Shown piece by piece: positions 36,225-47,686 of a stretch of 64,000 nt of DNA (position 1 is the stretch's first letter; every line of letters begins with the position of its first letter). Under the pieces are notes generated by a model, which worked only from the letters and a program-made list of their open reading frames with translations, made no database searches and was not told where the DNA came from. Position numbers and translations under genes: made by a program. Source of the stretch: Actinoplanes sichuanensis (GTDB taxonomy: Bacteria; Actinomycetota; Actinomycetes; Mycobacteriales; Micromonosporaceae); NCBI RefSeq assembly GCF_033097365.1, contig NZ_AP028461.1:9885501-9949500 (forward strand), given 5' to 3'.

Positions 36225-37130
36225 ATGCGATTCCGATGGGGGACGGTCGCTGTGGCGGCTCTTCTCGCCGTCGCCGGTTGCGGTAGCGGAGGCGATGTCG
36301 ACGGGGACCTGACCAACGACTGGGGTGCGATGTCGCCGGCGACCGGCTTCGTGCCGGTCGCCGAGACATGCCATCTCTCCAACTTCGCCGTCTCCGGCCC
36401 GCGCGCCACCTACGAGGAGACGGACTGCTCCGTCCTGCATCGCACCGAGACCGTCCACGTCGGCGAATACTCGGCGCCCGCGGCCGACGCCGCCGAACCG
36501 CCGGCCGGCGCCTCGGCCGGAGCCCGTGCCGCGTACCGGACCTGCGATCAGAAGACCACCGAGTACGTCGGCGGCCCGTGGCGCAACGCCCGGCTGTGGA
36601 TCGGCGTCACCCACCCGTCGCCCGCCGCGTGGAGCGGTGGCAGCCGCTGGTTCCGCTGCGAGGTGGTGGAACTCGACTCGATCGAGAACGACGGCGCTCT
36701 GATCCAGCGGGTCGGCACTCTCCGCCGGGCACTCGCCGATCCGGCTTCACCGCTGGCCCTGACCTGTTACGCCATCGAACTCGACGACTCCGGCGCGATC
36801 AGCAAGATGCCGCCGACGGCCTGTGCGAACAAGCACAACGCCGAGTTCGTCGGGGTGTGGACGGCCGGTGACAAGGCCGCCTACCCGAAGGGCGACGCGG
36901 CCTGGGAGGAGTTCCACGGCGGCTGCCGTACCCTCGCGGCGAAGTTCGTCGGGGTGCCCGACGACGGCGACCTCCAGTACCGCACCGGCGTGGTGTCGCT
37001 GCCCGGCAACGCCGACGTCTGGGCGCAGGGTGACCACGGCGTGCGCTGCTATCTCTGGCTGGACGGCGCCGAACTGATCGGCTCGCTCAAAGGCAAGGGG
37101 ACGAAGGCCCTTCCGGTCCAGTACAAGTAA
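36225..37130 (+). CDS. Lipoprotein with septum-formation-like domains
   Basis: 301 residues from ATG 36225, chosen for gggagg 8 nt upstream. The lipobox LLAVAGCGS places the lipidated cysteine at residue 19. Two similar segments, ETDCSVLHRTETVHVGEY and TACANKHNAEFVGVW, each with a C..xH..E pattern, suggest a duplicated Septum_form domain, found in actinobacterial lipoproteins named after a septum-formation link. Several further cysteines could pair as disulfides. It would face the outside of the membrane. Role unproven. Confidence 0.8.
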   Translation: MRFRWGTVAVAALLAVAGCGSGGDVDGDLTNDWGAMSPATGFVPVAETCHLSNFAVSGPRATYEETDCSVLHRTETVHVGEYSAPAADAAEPPAGASAGARAAYRTCDQKTTEYVGGPWRNARLWIGVTHPSPAAWSGGSRWFRCEVVELDSIENDGALIQRVGTLRRALADPASPLALTCYAIELDDSGAISKMPPTACANKHNAEFVGVWTAGDKAAYPKGDAAWEEFHGGCRTLAAKFVGVPDDGDLQYRTGVVSLPGNADVWAQGDHGVRCYLWLDGAELIGSLKGKGTKALPVQYK

Positions 37131-37191
37131 TCGTGGCCACTGATCGTGCCCCCGGCGCGACTGAGCCGCGGGAGCGGAGTGTACTGAACCC

Positions 37192-38877
37192 ATGTCACCT
37201 CTCGCGGATCTCCCGGCACTGCCGCGCCGGCTTGCCGCCGCCGAGCCCGGCTGGACCGAGACCACCGACGTCGTCGTGGTCGGCTCCGGCATCGCCGGTC
37301 TCACCGCGGCCCTCTACCTGCGGGAACAGGGTCTGCACGTCACGGTCGTCACCAAGGTCAACATCGATGACGGCTCGACCCGGTGGGCGCAGGGCGGCAT
37401 CGCGGCGGTGCTCGACCCGCTGGACACCCCGCAGGCTCACGCGTATGACACCGAGATCGCCGGAGTCGGGCTCTGCGACCCGGCCGCGGTGCGGGTGCTC
37501 GTCGAGGAGGGCCCGGCCCGGATCCGGGAGCTGATCCGCCGGGGCGCCGAGTTCGACCGCAATCCGGACGGTTCGCTGATGCTGACCCGCGAGGGCGGCC
37601 ACCGCGCCGACCGGATCGTGCATGCCGGCGGTGACGCGACGGGCGCCGAGGTGCAGCGTGCCCTGCACGAGGCGGTGCGCCGCGATCCCTGGATCCGCCT
37701 GGTCGAGCACGCGCTCGTGCTGGACCTGCTGCGGGCCGCCGACGGCCGGGCGTGCGGGCTCACCCTGCACGTGCTCGGTGAGGGCTCGGAGGACGGCGTG
37801 GGCGCGATCCTGGCCCGGGCGGTGGTGCTGGCCACCGGCGGGATGGGCCAGATCTTCTCGTCCACCACGAACCCGTCGGTCTCCACCGGCGACGGGGTGG
37901 CGCTCGCGCTGCGGGCCGGCGCCGAGGTGACCGACGTCGAGTTCGTGCAGTTCCATCCGACGTCGTTCGTGAGCAACGGGTCGGGCGCTCCCCGGGACAC
38001 CTCCGCGGCGCCGCAGGTCGACCCGGTCCAGCGGCCGCTGATCTCGGAGGCGCTGCGCGGCGAGGGTGCGCACTTGGTCGACGAGAACGGCGTGCGGTTC
38101 ATGGTCGGGCAGCACGAGCTGGCCGAGCTGGCGCCCCGCGACGTGGTCGCCAAGGGCATCTACCGGGTGCTGCGGGCCACCGGCGCCGACCACGTCTACC
38201 TGGACGCGCGCCACCTGGGGAAGGAGTTCCTGGAGGGCCGGTTCCCGACCATCATGGCGTCCACCCGGGCCGCCGGCGTCGACCCGGCCACCGACCTGAT
38301 CCCGGTCGCCCCGGCCGCCCACTACGCGTCCGGCGGCGTCCGCACCGACCTGCACGGCCGGACCAGCATCCCCGGTCTGTACGCGTGTGGCGAGGTCGCC
38401 TGCACCGGCGTGCACGGTGCGAACCGGCTGGCCAGCAACTCGCTGCTGGAGGGTCTGGTCTTCGCCCGCCGGATCGCCGACGACATCGCCCGCGAGCTGC
38501 CGGAGCAGGCCGAGCCGGCCCGTGCCGCGGCTTCCGGTCCGGCCTGGGTCGTCGACCCGACGATCCGTGCCGAGCTGCAGCGCGCCATGACCCGCGGGGC
38601 CGGTGTGCTGCGCTCGGCCGACTCACTGGACACCGCGGCCAAGGAGCTGGCCCGCCTGGCCGAGCAGCGGTCCACGCCGAACAACGCGGCGTGGGAGGTC
38701 ACCAACCTGCTGACGGTGGCGGCGACCCTGGTGGCGGCGGCTCGCAGCCGGCGGGAGACCCGTGGCTGCCACTGGCGAGAGGACCACCCGAACGCGGCCG
38801 ACGAGTGGCGCGGCCACCTACGCAACGCGGTCGGTCCCGATGGGTATTTGACCCAGGACTTCCAGGAGATGACGTGA
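37192..38877 (+). CDS. nadB: L-aspartate oxidase
   Basis: 561 residues. An FAD enzyme that oxidises L-aspartate to iminoaspartate at the start of de novo NAD synthesis. The FAD-binding VVGSGIAGLTAAL, the STRWAQGGIAAVL segment, and HYASGGVRTDLHGRT with the conserved RHxxG-like active-site surroundings and NRLASNSLLEGLVF are all present. nadA is not seen in the window. It is coupled by GTGA overlap to nadC. Confidence 0.96.
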   Translation: MSPLADLPALPRRLAAAEPGWTETTDVVVVGSGIAGLTAALYLREQGLHVTVVTKVNIDDGSTRWAQGGIAAVLDPLDTPQAHAYDTEIAGVGLCDPAAVRVLVEEGPARIRELIRRGAEFDRNPDGSLMLTREGGHRADRIVHAGGDATGAEVQRALHEAVRRDPWIRLVEHALVLDLLRAADGRACGLTLHVLGEGSEDGVGAILARAVVLATGGMGQIFSSTTNPSVSTGDGVALALRAGAEVTDVEFVQFHPTSFVSNGSGAPRDTSAAPQVDPVQRPLISEALRGEGAHLVDENGVRFMVGQHELAELAPRDVVAKGIYRVLRATGADHVYLDARHLGKEFLEGRFPTIMASTRAAGVDPATDLIPVAPAAHYASGGVRTDLHGRTSIPGLYACGEVACTGVHGANRLASNSLLEGLVFARRIADDIARELPEQAEPARAAASGPAWVVDPTIRAELQRAMTRGAGVLRSADSLDTAAKELARLAEQRSTPNNAAWEVTNLLTVAATLVAAARSRRETRGCHWREDHPNAADEWRGHLRNAVGPDGYLTQDFQEMT

Positions 38878-39818
38878 GCGACGTAAGGGAGCCCAACGTG
38901 ACCATTACCGACGGCGGCACTCTCTCCCCCGACGAGCCTCTTCCCGACGACGAGATCCCGGTCGCCGATCTCGGTCTCGACCTGGCCGAGGTGCAGCGGA
39001 TCGTGTTGACCGCGCTCGCCGAGGACCTCGGCGACCCGCCGCGTGACGTGACCAGCGAGTCCACCATCCCGGCCGCGCAGACCGACACCGCCGAGCTGGT
39101 GGCCCGCGCCGACGGCGTGGTGGCCGGCCTGCTCGTGGCGGCCGAGGTGTTCGCCGCCACCAGCGCCGGCACCGCGACCTTCGAGGCCCGGGTGGACGAC
39201 GGTGACCGGGTTCGCCGCGGCGACGTCCTCGCCGTGATCAGCGGCCCGACCCGGGCGCTGCTGACTGCTGAGCGCACCGCGCTGAACCTGCTGTGCCGGA
39301 TGTCCGGGGTGGCCACCCACACCCGCCGGTGGGCCGACATCCTGGAGGGCACCAGCGCCACCGTGCTGGACACGCGCAAGACCACCCCGGGTCTGCGGGT
39401 GCTGGAGAAGTACGCGGTCCGGGCCGGTGGCGGCACCAACAAGCGGATGGGCCTCTACGACGTCGCCATGATCAAGGACAACCACAAGCTGGCGGCGGGC
39501 AGCATCTCCGCGGCGTACGAGCTGGTCCGCGCCACCTTCCCGGATGTCGCGGTGCAGGTCGAGGTGACCACGCTCGCCGAGGCGGAGGAGGCGGTCGCGG
39601 CCGGGGCGGACTTCCTGCTCTGCGACAACATGACACCGGAGCTGCTGGCCGAGGTGGTGCGCGCGGTCGGCGGCCGGGTCGAGCTGGAGGCCACCGGCAA
39701 CCTGACGCTGGAGACGGCGGCCGCCTACGCGGCGACCGGGGCCGATTACCTGTCGGTGGGCGGGCTCACCCACTCGTCGCCGATTCTGGACATCGCGCTG
39801 GATCTCCGGCCCCGTTGA
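38874..39818 (+). CDS. nadC: Nicotinate-nucleotide pyrophosphorylase (quinolinate phosphoribosyltransferase)
   Basis: 314 residues from GTG 38874, which overlaps the nadB stop (GTGA); GTG 38898 is an alternative start. It converts quinolinate and PRPP to nicotinate mononucleotide. Hallmarks: TRKTTPGLRVLEKYAVRAGGG... with the conserved arginines, NHRxG-like MIKDNHKL, LEATGNL and the C-terminal VGGLTHSSPILDIALDL. The N-terminal ~25 residues are an acidic extension. A hairpin terminator follows at 39831. Confidence 0.95.
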   Translation: MSDVREPNVTITDGGTLSPDEPLPDDEIPVADLGLDLAEVQRIVLTALAEDLGDPPRDVTSESTIPAAQTDTAELVARADGVVAGLLVAAEVFAATSAGTATFEARVDDGDRVRRGDVLAVISGPTRALLTAERTALNLLCRMSGVATHTRRWADILEGTSATVLDTRKTTPGLRVLEKYAVRAGGGTNKRMGLYDVAMIKDNHKLAAGSISAAYELVRATFPDVAVQVEVTTLAEAEEAVAAGADFLLCDNMTPELLAEVVRAVGGRVELEATGNLTLETAAAYAATGADYLSVGGLTHSSPILDIALDLRPR

Positions 39819-39830
39819 GCACCGGTCGGC

Positions 39831-39849
39831 CACCGGGACGGTCCCGGTG
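39831..39849 (+). terminator. Hairpin after nadC
   Basis: caccggga at 39831-39838 and tcccggtg at 39842-39849 form an 8-bp stem with a 3-nt loop, 12 nt after the nadC stop. An unusual AT-rich stretch at 39871-39900 follows, likely holding the coaX promoter. Confidence 0.6.
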
Positions 39850-39910
39850 CGTTCGGGGGAGTTGTGGCCGTACAAAATAAGGGTCTTGATTTTGATTCTT
39901 AGGGGCCTTC

Positions 39911-40669
39911 GTGCTGCTCTGTATTGACATCGGTAACACCAACACCGTGCTGGCGACCTTCGACGGCGACAAGCTGGTGCACAACTGGCGGATCAAGACC
40001 GATGCCGCCTCGACCGCCGACGAGCTGGGCCTGAAGTTCCGTGGCCTGCTCGCCGGCGATGCCGTGGAGATCACCGGGGTGGCGGCCTGCTCGACCGTCC
40101 CGGCGGCGCTGCGCAACCTGCGCACCATGCTGAAGCGCTACTACGACGACGTGCCGAGCGTGATCGTCGAGCCCGGTGTGAAGACCGGCGTGCAGCTCGC
40201 GATCGACAACCCCAAGGAGGTCGGGGCCGACCGGGTGGTCAACACCCTGGCCGCGCACACCCTCTACGGCGGACCGTCGATCGTGGTCGACTTCGGCACC
40301 ACCACCAACTTCGACCTGATCAGCGCGAAGGGCGAGTTCCTGGGCGGTGCGTTCGCGCCGGGCATCGAGATCTCCTTCGACGCGCTCGCCGCCCGCGCCG
40401 CCCAGCTGCGCAAGGTCGAGCCGACCAAGCCGCGTTCGGTGATCGGCAAGAACACCGTGGAGTGCCTCCAGGCCGGGCTCTACTTCGGGTTCGGTGGCCA
40501 GGTCGACCGGATCGTCGAGCGGATGATCGAGGAGATCGGGCCGGTCAAGGCGGTGATCGCCACCGGTGGTCTGGCCTGGCTGGTGAAGGACGAGTGCCGC
40601 ACGATCACCGCCCACGAGCCGATGATCACGCTGATCGGGCTGCGGATGGTATATGAGCGGAACGTCTGA
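39911..40669 (+). CDS. coaX: Type III pantothenate kinase
   Basis: 252 residues. It phosphorylates pantothenate, the first step of CoA synthesis. The type III signatures are LLCIDIGNTNTVLATF (phosphate-binding), GADRVVNTLAAHTLYG, VDFGTTTNFDLI and FAPGIEIS. GTG 39911 follows taggggcc with suitable spacing. Its presence completes a pantothenate-CoA set with panC nearby. lysS follows 51 bp downstream. Confidence 0.96.
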   Translation: MLLCIDIGNTNTVLATFDGDKLVHNWRIKTDAASTADELGLKFRGLLAGDAVEITGVAACSTVPAALRNLRTMLKRYYDDVPSVIVEPGVKTGVQLAIDNPKEVGADRVVNTLAAHTLYGGPSIVVDFGTTTNFDLISAKGEFLGGAFAPGIEISFDALAARAAQLRKVEPTKPRSVIGKNTVECLQAGLYFGFGGQVDRIVERMIEEIGPVKAVIATGGLAWLVKDECRTITAHEPMITLIGLRMVYERNV

Positions 40670-40720
40670 GCCCGCCTGAGTAGGCTTTCGAGGTCCCAGC
40701 ACCGAGAAGGAAGTCTTGCC

Positions 40721-42229
40721 GTGACCGAGCAGAACACGCCAGCGATCGACCCCGCCGAGGACCTCCCCGAGCAGATGCGGGTCCGCCGGTCGAAGCGGGA
40801 CCGGTTGCTCGCCGAGGGCGTGCCGCCCTACCCGGTCGAGGTCCCGCGGACCGCCGAGATCGCCGAGATCCGCGAGCGCTACGCGGACCTGCCCACCGAC
40901 ACCGCCTCCGGCGACCAGGTGTCGATCACCGGCCGGGTGATCTTCGTGCGCAACGGCGGCAAGCTCTGCTTCGCCACCCTGCGCGCCGGTGACGGCACCG
41001 AGATTCAGGCGATGTTCTCGCTGGACAAGGTGGGCGAGAAGGCGCTGGCCGACTGGAAGGCCGTGGTCGACCTCGGCGATCTGGTCGCGGTGACCGGCGA
41101 GGTGATCACCAGTCGGCGTGGGGAACTCTCCGTTCTCGCCGATTCCTGGGCGATGAGCGCGAAGGCTCTGCGGCCCCTTCCGGTCGCGCACAAGCCGCTT
41201 TCCGAGGAGACCCGGGTCCGGCAGCGCTATGTCGATCTCATCGTCCGTCCGCAGGCCCGTGACGTGGTCCGGACCCGGGCGACAGTGGTTCGCAGCCTGC
41301 GTGAGTCGCTGTTCCGCCGGAATTTCCTCGAGGTGGAAACTCCGATGCTCCAGTTGCTGCACGGCGGCGCCGCGGCGCGTCCGTTTGTGACGCACAGCAA
41401 CGCACTCGACACCGATCTTTATCTGCGGATCGCTCCGGAACTGTTTTTGAAGCGCGCGGTGGTCGGTGGCATCGATCGGGTCTTCGAGATCAACCGCAAC
41501 TTCAGGAATGAGGGCATGGACTCCACGCACTCGCCGGAGTTCGCCATGCTCGAGGCCTATCAGGCCTATGCCGACTACAACGTCATGCAGGCGCAGGTGC
41601 GGGAGTGGATTCAGGAGGCCGCGTTCGCCGTCTCCGGTTCCCACGTGGTCACCCACCAGGACGGCACCGAGGTCGACCTGGGCGGCGAGTGGGCCCAGAT
41701 CACCCTGTTCGGCGCGATCTCCGAGGCGCTCGGCGAGGAGGTCACCATCGACACCGACCTCGCCCAGCTGCAGCGCTACGCGGACAAGGTGCAGCTCTCG
41801 GTCGACCCCAAGTGGAGCGCCGGCAAGCTCGCCGAGGAGCTTTTCGAGCACCTGGTGACCGACAGCCTGGTCCAGCCGACGTTCGTCCGGGACTTCCCGG
41901 AGGAGACCGCCCCGCTGACCGCGCCGCACCGGACCACCCCCGGCCTGACCGAGAAGTGGGACCTCTACGTCAGCGGATTCGAACTCGCGACCGCCTATTC
42001 CGAGTTGGTCGACCCGGTGATCCAGCGTGAGCGGTTCCATGCGCAGTCGCTGCTGGCGGCCGGTGGCGACCCCGAGGCGATGCAGCTCGACGAGGATTTC
42101 CTGCGTGCCATGGAGTACGGAATGCCGCCGTCCGGTGGCATGGGAATGGGAATCGACCGGCTGTTGATGGCGCTCACCGGCCTCGGCATTCGGGAAACGA
42201 TCCTCTTCCCCTTGGTCCGCCCGGAGTAA
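40721..42229 (+). CDS. lysS: Lysyl-tRNA synthetase, class II
   Basis: 502 residues. An N-terminal OB-fold anticodon-binding domain ([26 protein letters not shown]) is followed by the class II catalytic core with motif 2 [20 protein letters not shown] and motif 3 [15 protein letters not shown]. The N-terminal ~40 residues carry the typical [21 protein letters not shown] 40721 is preceded by gaagga. Placement next to lsr2 and clpC is conserved in actinobacteria. Confidence 0.96.
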   Translation: MTEQNTPAIDPAEDLPEQMRVRRSKRDRLLAEGVPPYPVEVPRTAEIAEIRERYADLPTDTASGDQVSITGRVIFVRNGGKLCFATLRAGDGTEIQAMFSLDKVGEKALADWKAVVDLGDLVAVTGEVITSRRGELSVLADSWAMSAKALRPLPVAHKPLSEETRVRQRYVDLIVRPQARDVVRTRATVVRSLRESLFRRNFLEVETPMLQLLHGGAAARPFVTHSNALDTDLYLRIAPELFLKRAVVGGIDRVFEINRNFRNEGMDSTHSPEFAMLEAYQAYADYNVMQAQVREWIQEAAFAVSGSHVVTHQDGTEVDLGGEWAQITLFGAISEALGEEVTIDTDLAQLQRYADKVQLSVDPKWSAGKLAEELFEHLVTDSLVQPTFVRDFPEETAPLTAPHRTTPGLTEKWDLYVSGFELATAYSELVDPVIQRERFHAQSLLAAGGDPEAMQLDEDFLRAMEYGMPPSGGMGMGIDRLLMALTGLGIRETILFPLVRPE

Positions 42230-42237
42230 CAATTACC

Positions 42238-42257
42238 CACCCGCCATTGACGGGTGA
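42238..42257 (+). terminator. Weak hairpin after lysS
   Basis: The segment cacccgcc-attga-cgggtg just after the lysS stop can form a 5-6 bp stem. It is short and without a U-tract, so only a tentative terminator. Confidence 0.35.
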
Positions 42258-42324
42258 TGCGCCCCTGGCGTTATTGTCTTCCCATTGCTGGGGAGAGAAC
42301 CTGTGTTCGGGAGGATAACGGCGC

Positions 42325-42681
42325 GTGGCCAAGCAGATCATTCACAAGCTGGTCGATGACATCGACGGTGTCGACGCCGACGAGACCGTGAAGTTTGCGC
42401 TCGACGGCATTCAGTACGAGATCGACCTCTCGGAGAAGAACGCCGCTAAATTGCGGGAGGTCTTCGAGCCCTACCTGAAGCACGGCACGAAGGTCGCCCG
42501 CGGCGGTGTCGTGGTCGGTGGCCGGGCGGCTCGTGGTCGTGGCGGCGCGACCGCCGACCGGGAGCAGAACAAGGCGATCCGGGAGTGGGCCAAGAAGTCG
42601 GGTAAGGAGATCTCCGACCGCGGCCGTATCCCGCAGGAGATCGTGGACGAGTTCCACGCGAAGGGCCCGGGCCGGGCCTGA
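42325..42681 (+). CDS. lsr2: Lsr2 nucleoid-associated protein
   Basis: 118 residues. An H-NS-like xenogeneic silencer that bridges AT-rich DNA. The N-terminal dimerisation domain (QIIHKLVDDIDGVDADETVKFALDG) and the C-terminal DNA-binding domain with the AT-hook-like R-G-R at residues 99-101 (SDRGRIPQEIVDEF) are complete. The linker is Arg/Gly-rich (GGRAARGRGG). GTG 42325 has gggagga upstream. A strong terminator follows 16 nt after the stop. Confidence 0.97.
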   Translation: MAKQIIHKLVDDIDGVDADETVKFALDGIQYEIDLSEKNAAKLREVFEPYLKHGTKVARGGVVVGGRAARGRGGATADREQNKAIREWAKKSGKEISDRGRIPQEIVDEFHAKGPGRA

Positions 42682-42697
42682 TCTACGGCACGACCTC

Positions 42698-42741
42698 GGA
42701 GAGGGCGCCCCGACGACGACGTCGGCGCGCCCTCTCCGCGT
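42698..42741 (+). terminator. Strong terminator after lsr2
   Basis: ggagagggcgc at 42698-42708 pairs perfectly with gcgccctctcc at 42727-42737 (11 bp). The loop itself contains ccgacg/cgtcgg, and the hairpin is followed by gcgttt. Confidence 0.85.
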
Positions 42742-42774
42742 TTACCCGCCGGACGCACTTCCCGGTCACTACGG

Positions 42775-42816
42775 TTATCCACAGGGGTGGACCGGGTTGT
42801 CCACAGGCTGTGGATC
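42775..42816. promoter_or_regulatory. Cluster of DnaA boxes upstream of clpC
   Basis: ttatccaca at 42775-42783 is a perfect consensus DnaA box, and ttgtccaca at 42797-42805 is the form favoured in GC-rich actinobacteria. Both lie on the plus strand 22 bp apart, about two helical turns. A weaker inverted copy, tgtggatcg, is at 42809-42817. No dnaA or dnaN gene is near, so this is not the replication origin. Confidence 0.7.
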
Positions 42817-42822
42817 GGCAGG

Positions 42823-42840
42823 ATTTCGCTGTACGCGTAC
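42823..42840. promoter_or_regulatory. Possible ClgR operator upstream of clpC
   Basis: The segment atttCGCtgtacGCGtac has the CGC-N5-GCG core and A/T flanks of ClgR boxes, which control clp genes in Streptomyces and Corynebacterium. Two central positions differ from consensus. The right half, gtacgcgtac, is itself palindromic. The clpC start is 190 bp downstream. Confidence 0.35.
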
Positions 42841-43029
42841 ACGTTCGGGTGGGGGAACAGCCGCTGAGCGTGCGAAGTTGGCTAAATCAACGTTGCGGAT
42901 CGCTTCGAGGGGCTGCGGAGGCCCAGCGGAGACCGTCAGCGGCGATAGAGTTACAGCACGGGCATCACCGATGCCCGTGCGCTGGCCCCGCCAGTTCATG
43001 GGCGCACGGCACGTGAGGAGCACGAGGGC

Positions 43030-45555
<2,526 letters not shown>

Positions 45556-45564
45556 CAGCTCTGA

Positions 45565-45603
45565 CGAGAAACCCGGCCGCGGTGACGCGGCCGGGTTTTC
45601 TCG
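45565..45603 (+). terminator. Strong terminator after clpC
   Basis: cgagaaacccggccgcg at 45565-45581, gtga loop, then the complement at 45586-45603 with one extra t inside a tttt run: a long stem with an intrinsic U-tract, 9 nt after the clpC stop. Confidence 0.9.
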
Positions 45604-45641
45604 TTTTACGCGGGCACGCGGCGGGCGCGATCATGCGAGTC

Positions 45642-46229
45642 ATGAAACGTCAGATCCGGGCCGTGTACGACGACCAAACCGTCACCGTCTACCAGGCTTA
45701 TTCGCCGGCCATCGCGGTGCCGTCCGTGGCTGCCGGACGGTTCGTGCCGCCGTTCCGCCGGGAACGGATGACGTGGATCAAGCCGTCGTTCCAGTGGATG
45801 ATGTACCGCTGTGGATGGGCCACCAAGCCCGGACAGGAGCACGTCCTGGCCGTCACGATCACCCGGGCCGGCTTCGAGTGGGCGCTGGAGCACTCGTCGT
45901 TGAGCCACTATGTGCACGGCTTCCATCCCGATCGGGCCACCTGGCAGCGGGAACTCAAGCGGGCACCGACCCGGGTGCAGTGGGATCCGGAGCGTGATCT
46001 GCGGTTGCGGGAGCTGCCGTACCGGTCGCTCCAGCTCGGGCTGGGCGGCGCCGCGGTTCCGCACTACGTCGACGAGTGGGTCACCGGGATCACCGACGTG
46101 ACGCCGCTGGTCCGGGAGATCCGCGGCCGGCTCGACGCCGATGACGAGGCTCGGGCGGCCGAGTTGCTGCCGCCCGAGCGCCCGTACCCGTTGCCTGAGC
46201 CGATCGCCGCCCGAATCGGTGCCGACTAG
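45642..46229 (+). CDS. DUF4291 family protein
   Basis: 195 residues from ATG 45642; ATG 45633 is the alternative. Family hallmarks: RQIRAVYDDQTVTVYQAYSP at the start, RMTWIKPSFQWMMYRCGWA, and VQWDPERDL with LQLGLGG...Y. DUF4291 proteins are widespread and of uncertain role. The stop codon TAG at 46227-46229 overlaps the stop of the convergent gene (46226-46228), so the two share bases. Confidence 0.88.
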   Translation: MKRQIRAVYDDQTVTVYQAYSPAIAVPSVAAGRFVPPFRRERMTWIKPSFQWMMYRCGWATKPGQEHVLAVTITRAGFEWALEHSSLSHYVHGFHPDRATWQRELKRAPTRVQWDPERDLRLRELPYRSLQLGLGGAAVPHYVDEWVTGITDVTPLVREIRGRLDADDEARAAELLPPERPYPLPEPIAARIGAD

Positions 46230-47101
46230 CCGGCCCGGCAGATCGCGGGATCCGCGTACCGGCTGGTCACCACCTCGGCACAGGAACCGACGGCGACGAC
46301 CGACCAGCGCTGGCGGCTCTTGCTCCAGGACAGTACGACCGTCTCCCGGCCGCCCTCGGGCAGCCGCACCACCGCGTACTTCGGGCCGCAGGCCAGCTCG
46401 ACGGCGTAGATCTCGTCGGTCACCAGCCGGTCACCGTACTCGCTGTTCCGGATGGCCTCGATCGTCTCGTAACCGCCGGTCCAGCACGCCTCGGCCGGAT
46501 TCTCGTTGCCGCAGCCGTCGAACGAGTTCCACAGCCGGCGTGGCAGGTAGGCCCGGCAGACCTCGGCGCTGCCACTTCCGACCCGCTGCCAGCGGCCGGT
46601 CGATTCGTCGTACCGCAGGATGGCCGTTCCGGGATCGGAATCCGGCGTCGCCTGTACGAGACGGCCCGCGGCGTACCCCTGATGGCATTCGATCCCGGCG
46701 ATCCGGTCGCCGGGCTTGATCGGCCGGCCGTCGGCCAGGACCGCCTTGAAGGTGTCCTCGTCGATCGGGCAGCCATCGGTCTTCGTCACCCGCGGCGAAG
46801 CCGGTGTGGACGGGCTGGACGGCGTGGATGGCGACGGCACCGGCCCCGGTGGGGTGGTCGACACCAGAGACGGTGAGGGCTGGGTGGCCACAGCCGGCGG
46901 AGCGGCCTGCCGACCGTTCGCCCAGGCGATCGGTGCGGCGAGCACCACCGCGACCGCGGCCACCGCGGCCGTGGCCGCGAGCCGTCGCCTCCGCCCGAGC
47001 CGTCGCGAGGTGTGCATGACCCGGTCGTGCAGGTCCGTGTCGCCGCCGAGTTCGGCCAGTTCGCCCATGGTGTCTCGGAGCCGGGTGAAGTCGTCGCTCA
47101 T
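46226..47101 (-). CDS. Membrane-anchored partner of a SigE-family sigma factor (possible anti-sigma-like protein)
   Basis: 291 residues. The N-terminal ~45 residues are cytoplasmic (SDDFTRLRDTMGELAELGGDTDLHDRVMHTSRRLGRRRR), then one helix (LAATAAVAAVAVVLAAPIAWA), a P/S/T-rich linker and a Cys-rich outer domain of about 180 residues with at least seven cysteines. The start overlaps the sigma stop by ATGA. Position and topology suggest regulation of the sigma factor, but no zinc-binding HxxxCxxC anti-sigma motif is visible. Function is inferred only. Confidence 0.7.
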   Translation of the reverse strand: MSDDFTRLRDTMGELAELGGDTDLHDRVMHTSRRLGRRRRLAATAAVAAVAVVLAAPIAWANGRQAAPPAVATQPSPSLVSTTPPGPVPSPSTPSSPSTPASPRVTKTDGCPIDEDTFKAVLADGRPIKPGDRIAGIECHQGYAAGRLVQATPDSDPGTAILRYDESTGRWQRVGSGSAEVCRAYLPRRLWNSFDGCGNENPAEACWTGGYETIEAIRNSEYGDRLVTDEIYAVELACGPKYAVVRLPEGGRETVVLSWSKSRQRWSVVAVGSCAEVVTSRYADPAICRAG

Positions 47102-47646
47102 CGGTCCGTTCCCTTCACCGTCTCGATGAGGTCCGGTGCGATCTGCCGCAGCCGGGCCAGGGCCTTGTTCGTCTGACTCTTGACCGTGCCGACCGAGCAG
47201 CCGAGCATGTCGGCGGCCTCGCCCTCGGAGCGGTCCTCGAAGAAACGCAGCACCAGCACCGCACGCTGACGTGGGGTGAGCCGCGACAGCGCCCGGTGCA
47301 GGGCGATCTGGAGGCTGACCCGCCCGGAGTGATCGCTCGACGGGTCGGCGATCTCCTGTAACTCGCCGGGCAGCGACTCGGCCACCCGGCGGCGGCGCCA
47401 CCGGCTGACCTGGAGGTGGTACATGGCGGTCCGGGTGTACGCCTCGTAGTGCCCGCCGTCGCCGGAGAGCCGCCGGATCGCCCGGTGGGTACGGGCGAGC
47501 GCGTCCTGCACGAGGTCCTCGGCCAGGTGGCGGTCGCCGGTCAGTAGGAATGCCGTACGCAGGAGTGACGGGGTCCGGGTCCGGACGAAGTCGCTGAAGT
47601 CCACCGCACCGCCGACCCCCGTGGCGTGGAGTGCTCGGGTATTCAC
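47098..47646 (-). CDS. SigE-family ECF RNA polymerase sigma factor
   Basis: 182 residues. Region 2 is seen as LLRTAFLLTGDRHLAEDLVQDALARTH, and region 4 as LTPRQRAVLVLRFFEDRSEGEAADMLGCSVGTVKSQTNKALARLR. This is the 'SigE family' actinobacterial ECF type (often DFSDFVRTRTPSLLRTA at the start). GTG 47646 is used; GTG 47604 (VDFSDFVRT) would also give a full protein. It is translationally coupled to the membrane protein gene downstream, a common sigma/regulator pairing. The signal it responds to is unknown. Confidence 0.9.
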   Translation of the reverse strand: MNTRALHATGVGGAVDFSDFVRTRTPSLLRTAFLLTGDRHLAEDLVQDALARTHRAIRRLSGDGGHYEAYTRTAMYHLQVSRWRRRRVAESLPGELQEIADPSSDHSGRVSLQIALHRALSRLTPRQRAVLVLRFFEDRSEGEAADMLGCSVGTVKSQTNKALARLRQIAPDLIETVKGTDR

Positions 47647-47686
47647 AGCCCTCTACACGCCGCCGGTCGAGGAGGGGTTGCCGCGT

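Noticed and set aside
42775..42817. DnaA boxes considered as the replication origin
   Set aside because: Only two strong boxes, no dnaA, dnaN or gyrase genes nearby, and no AT-rich unwinding region.
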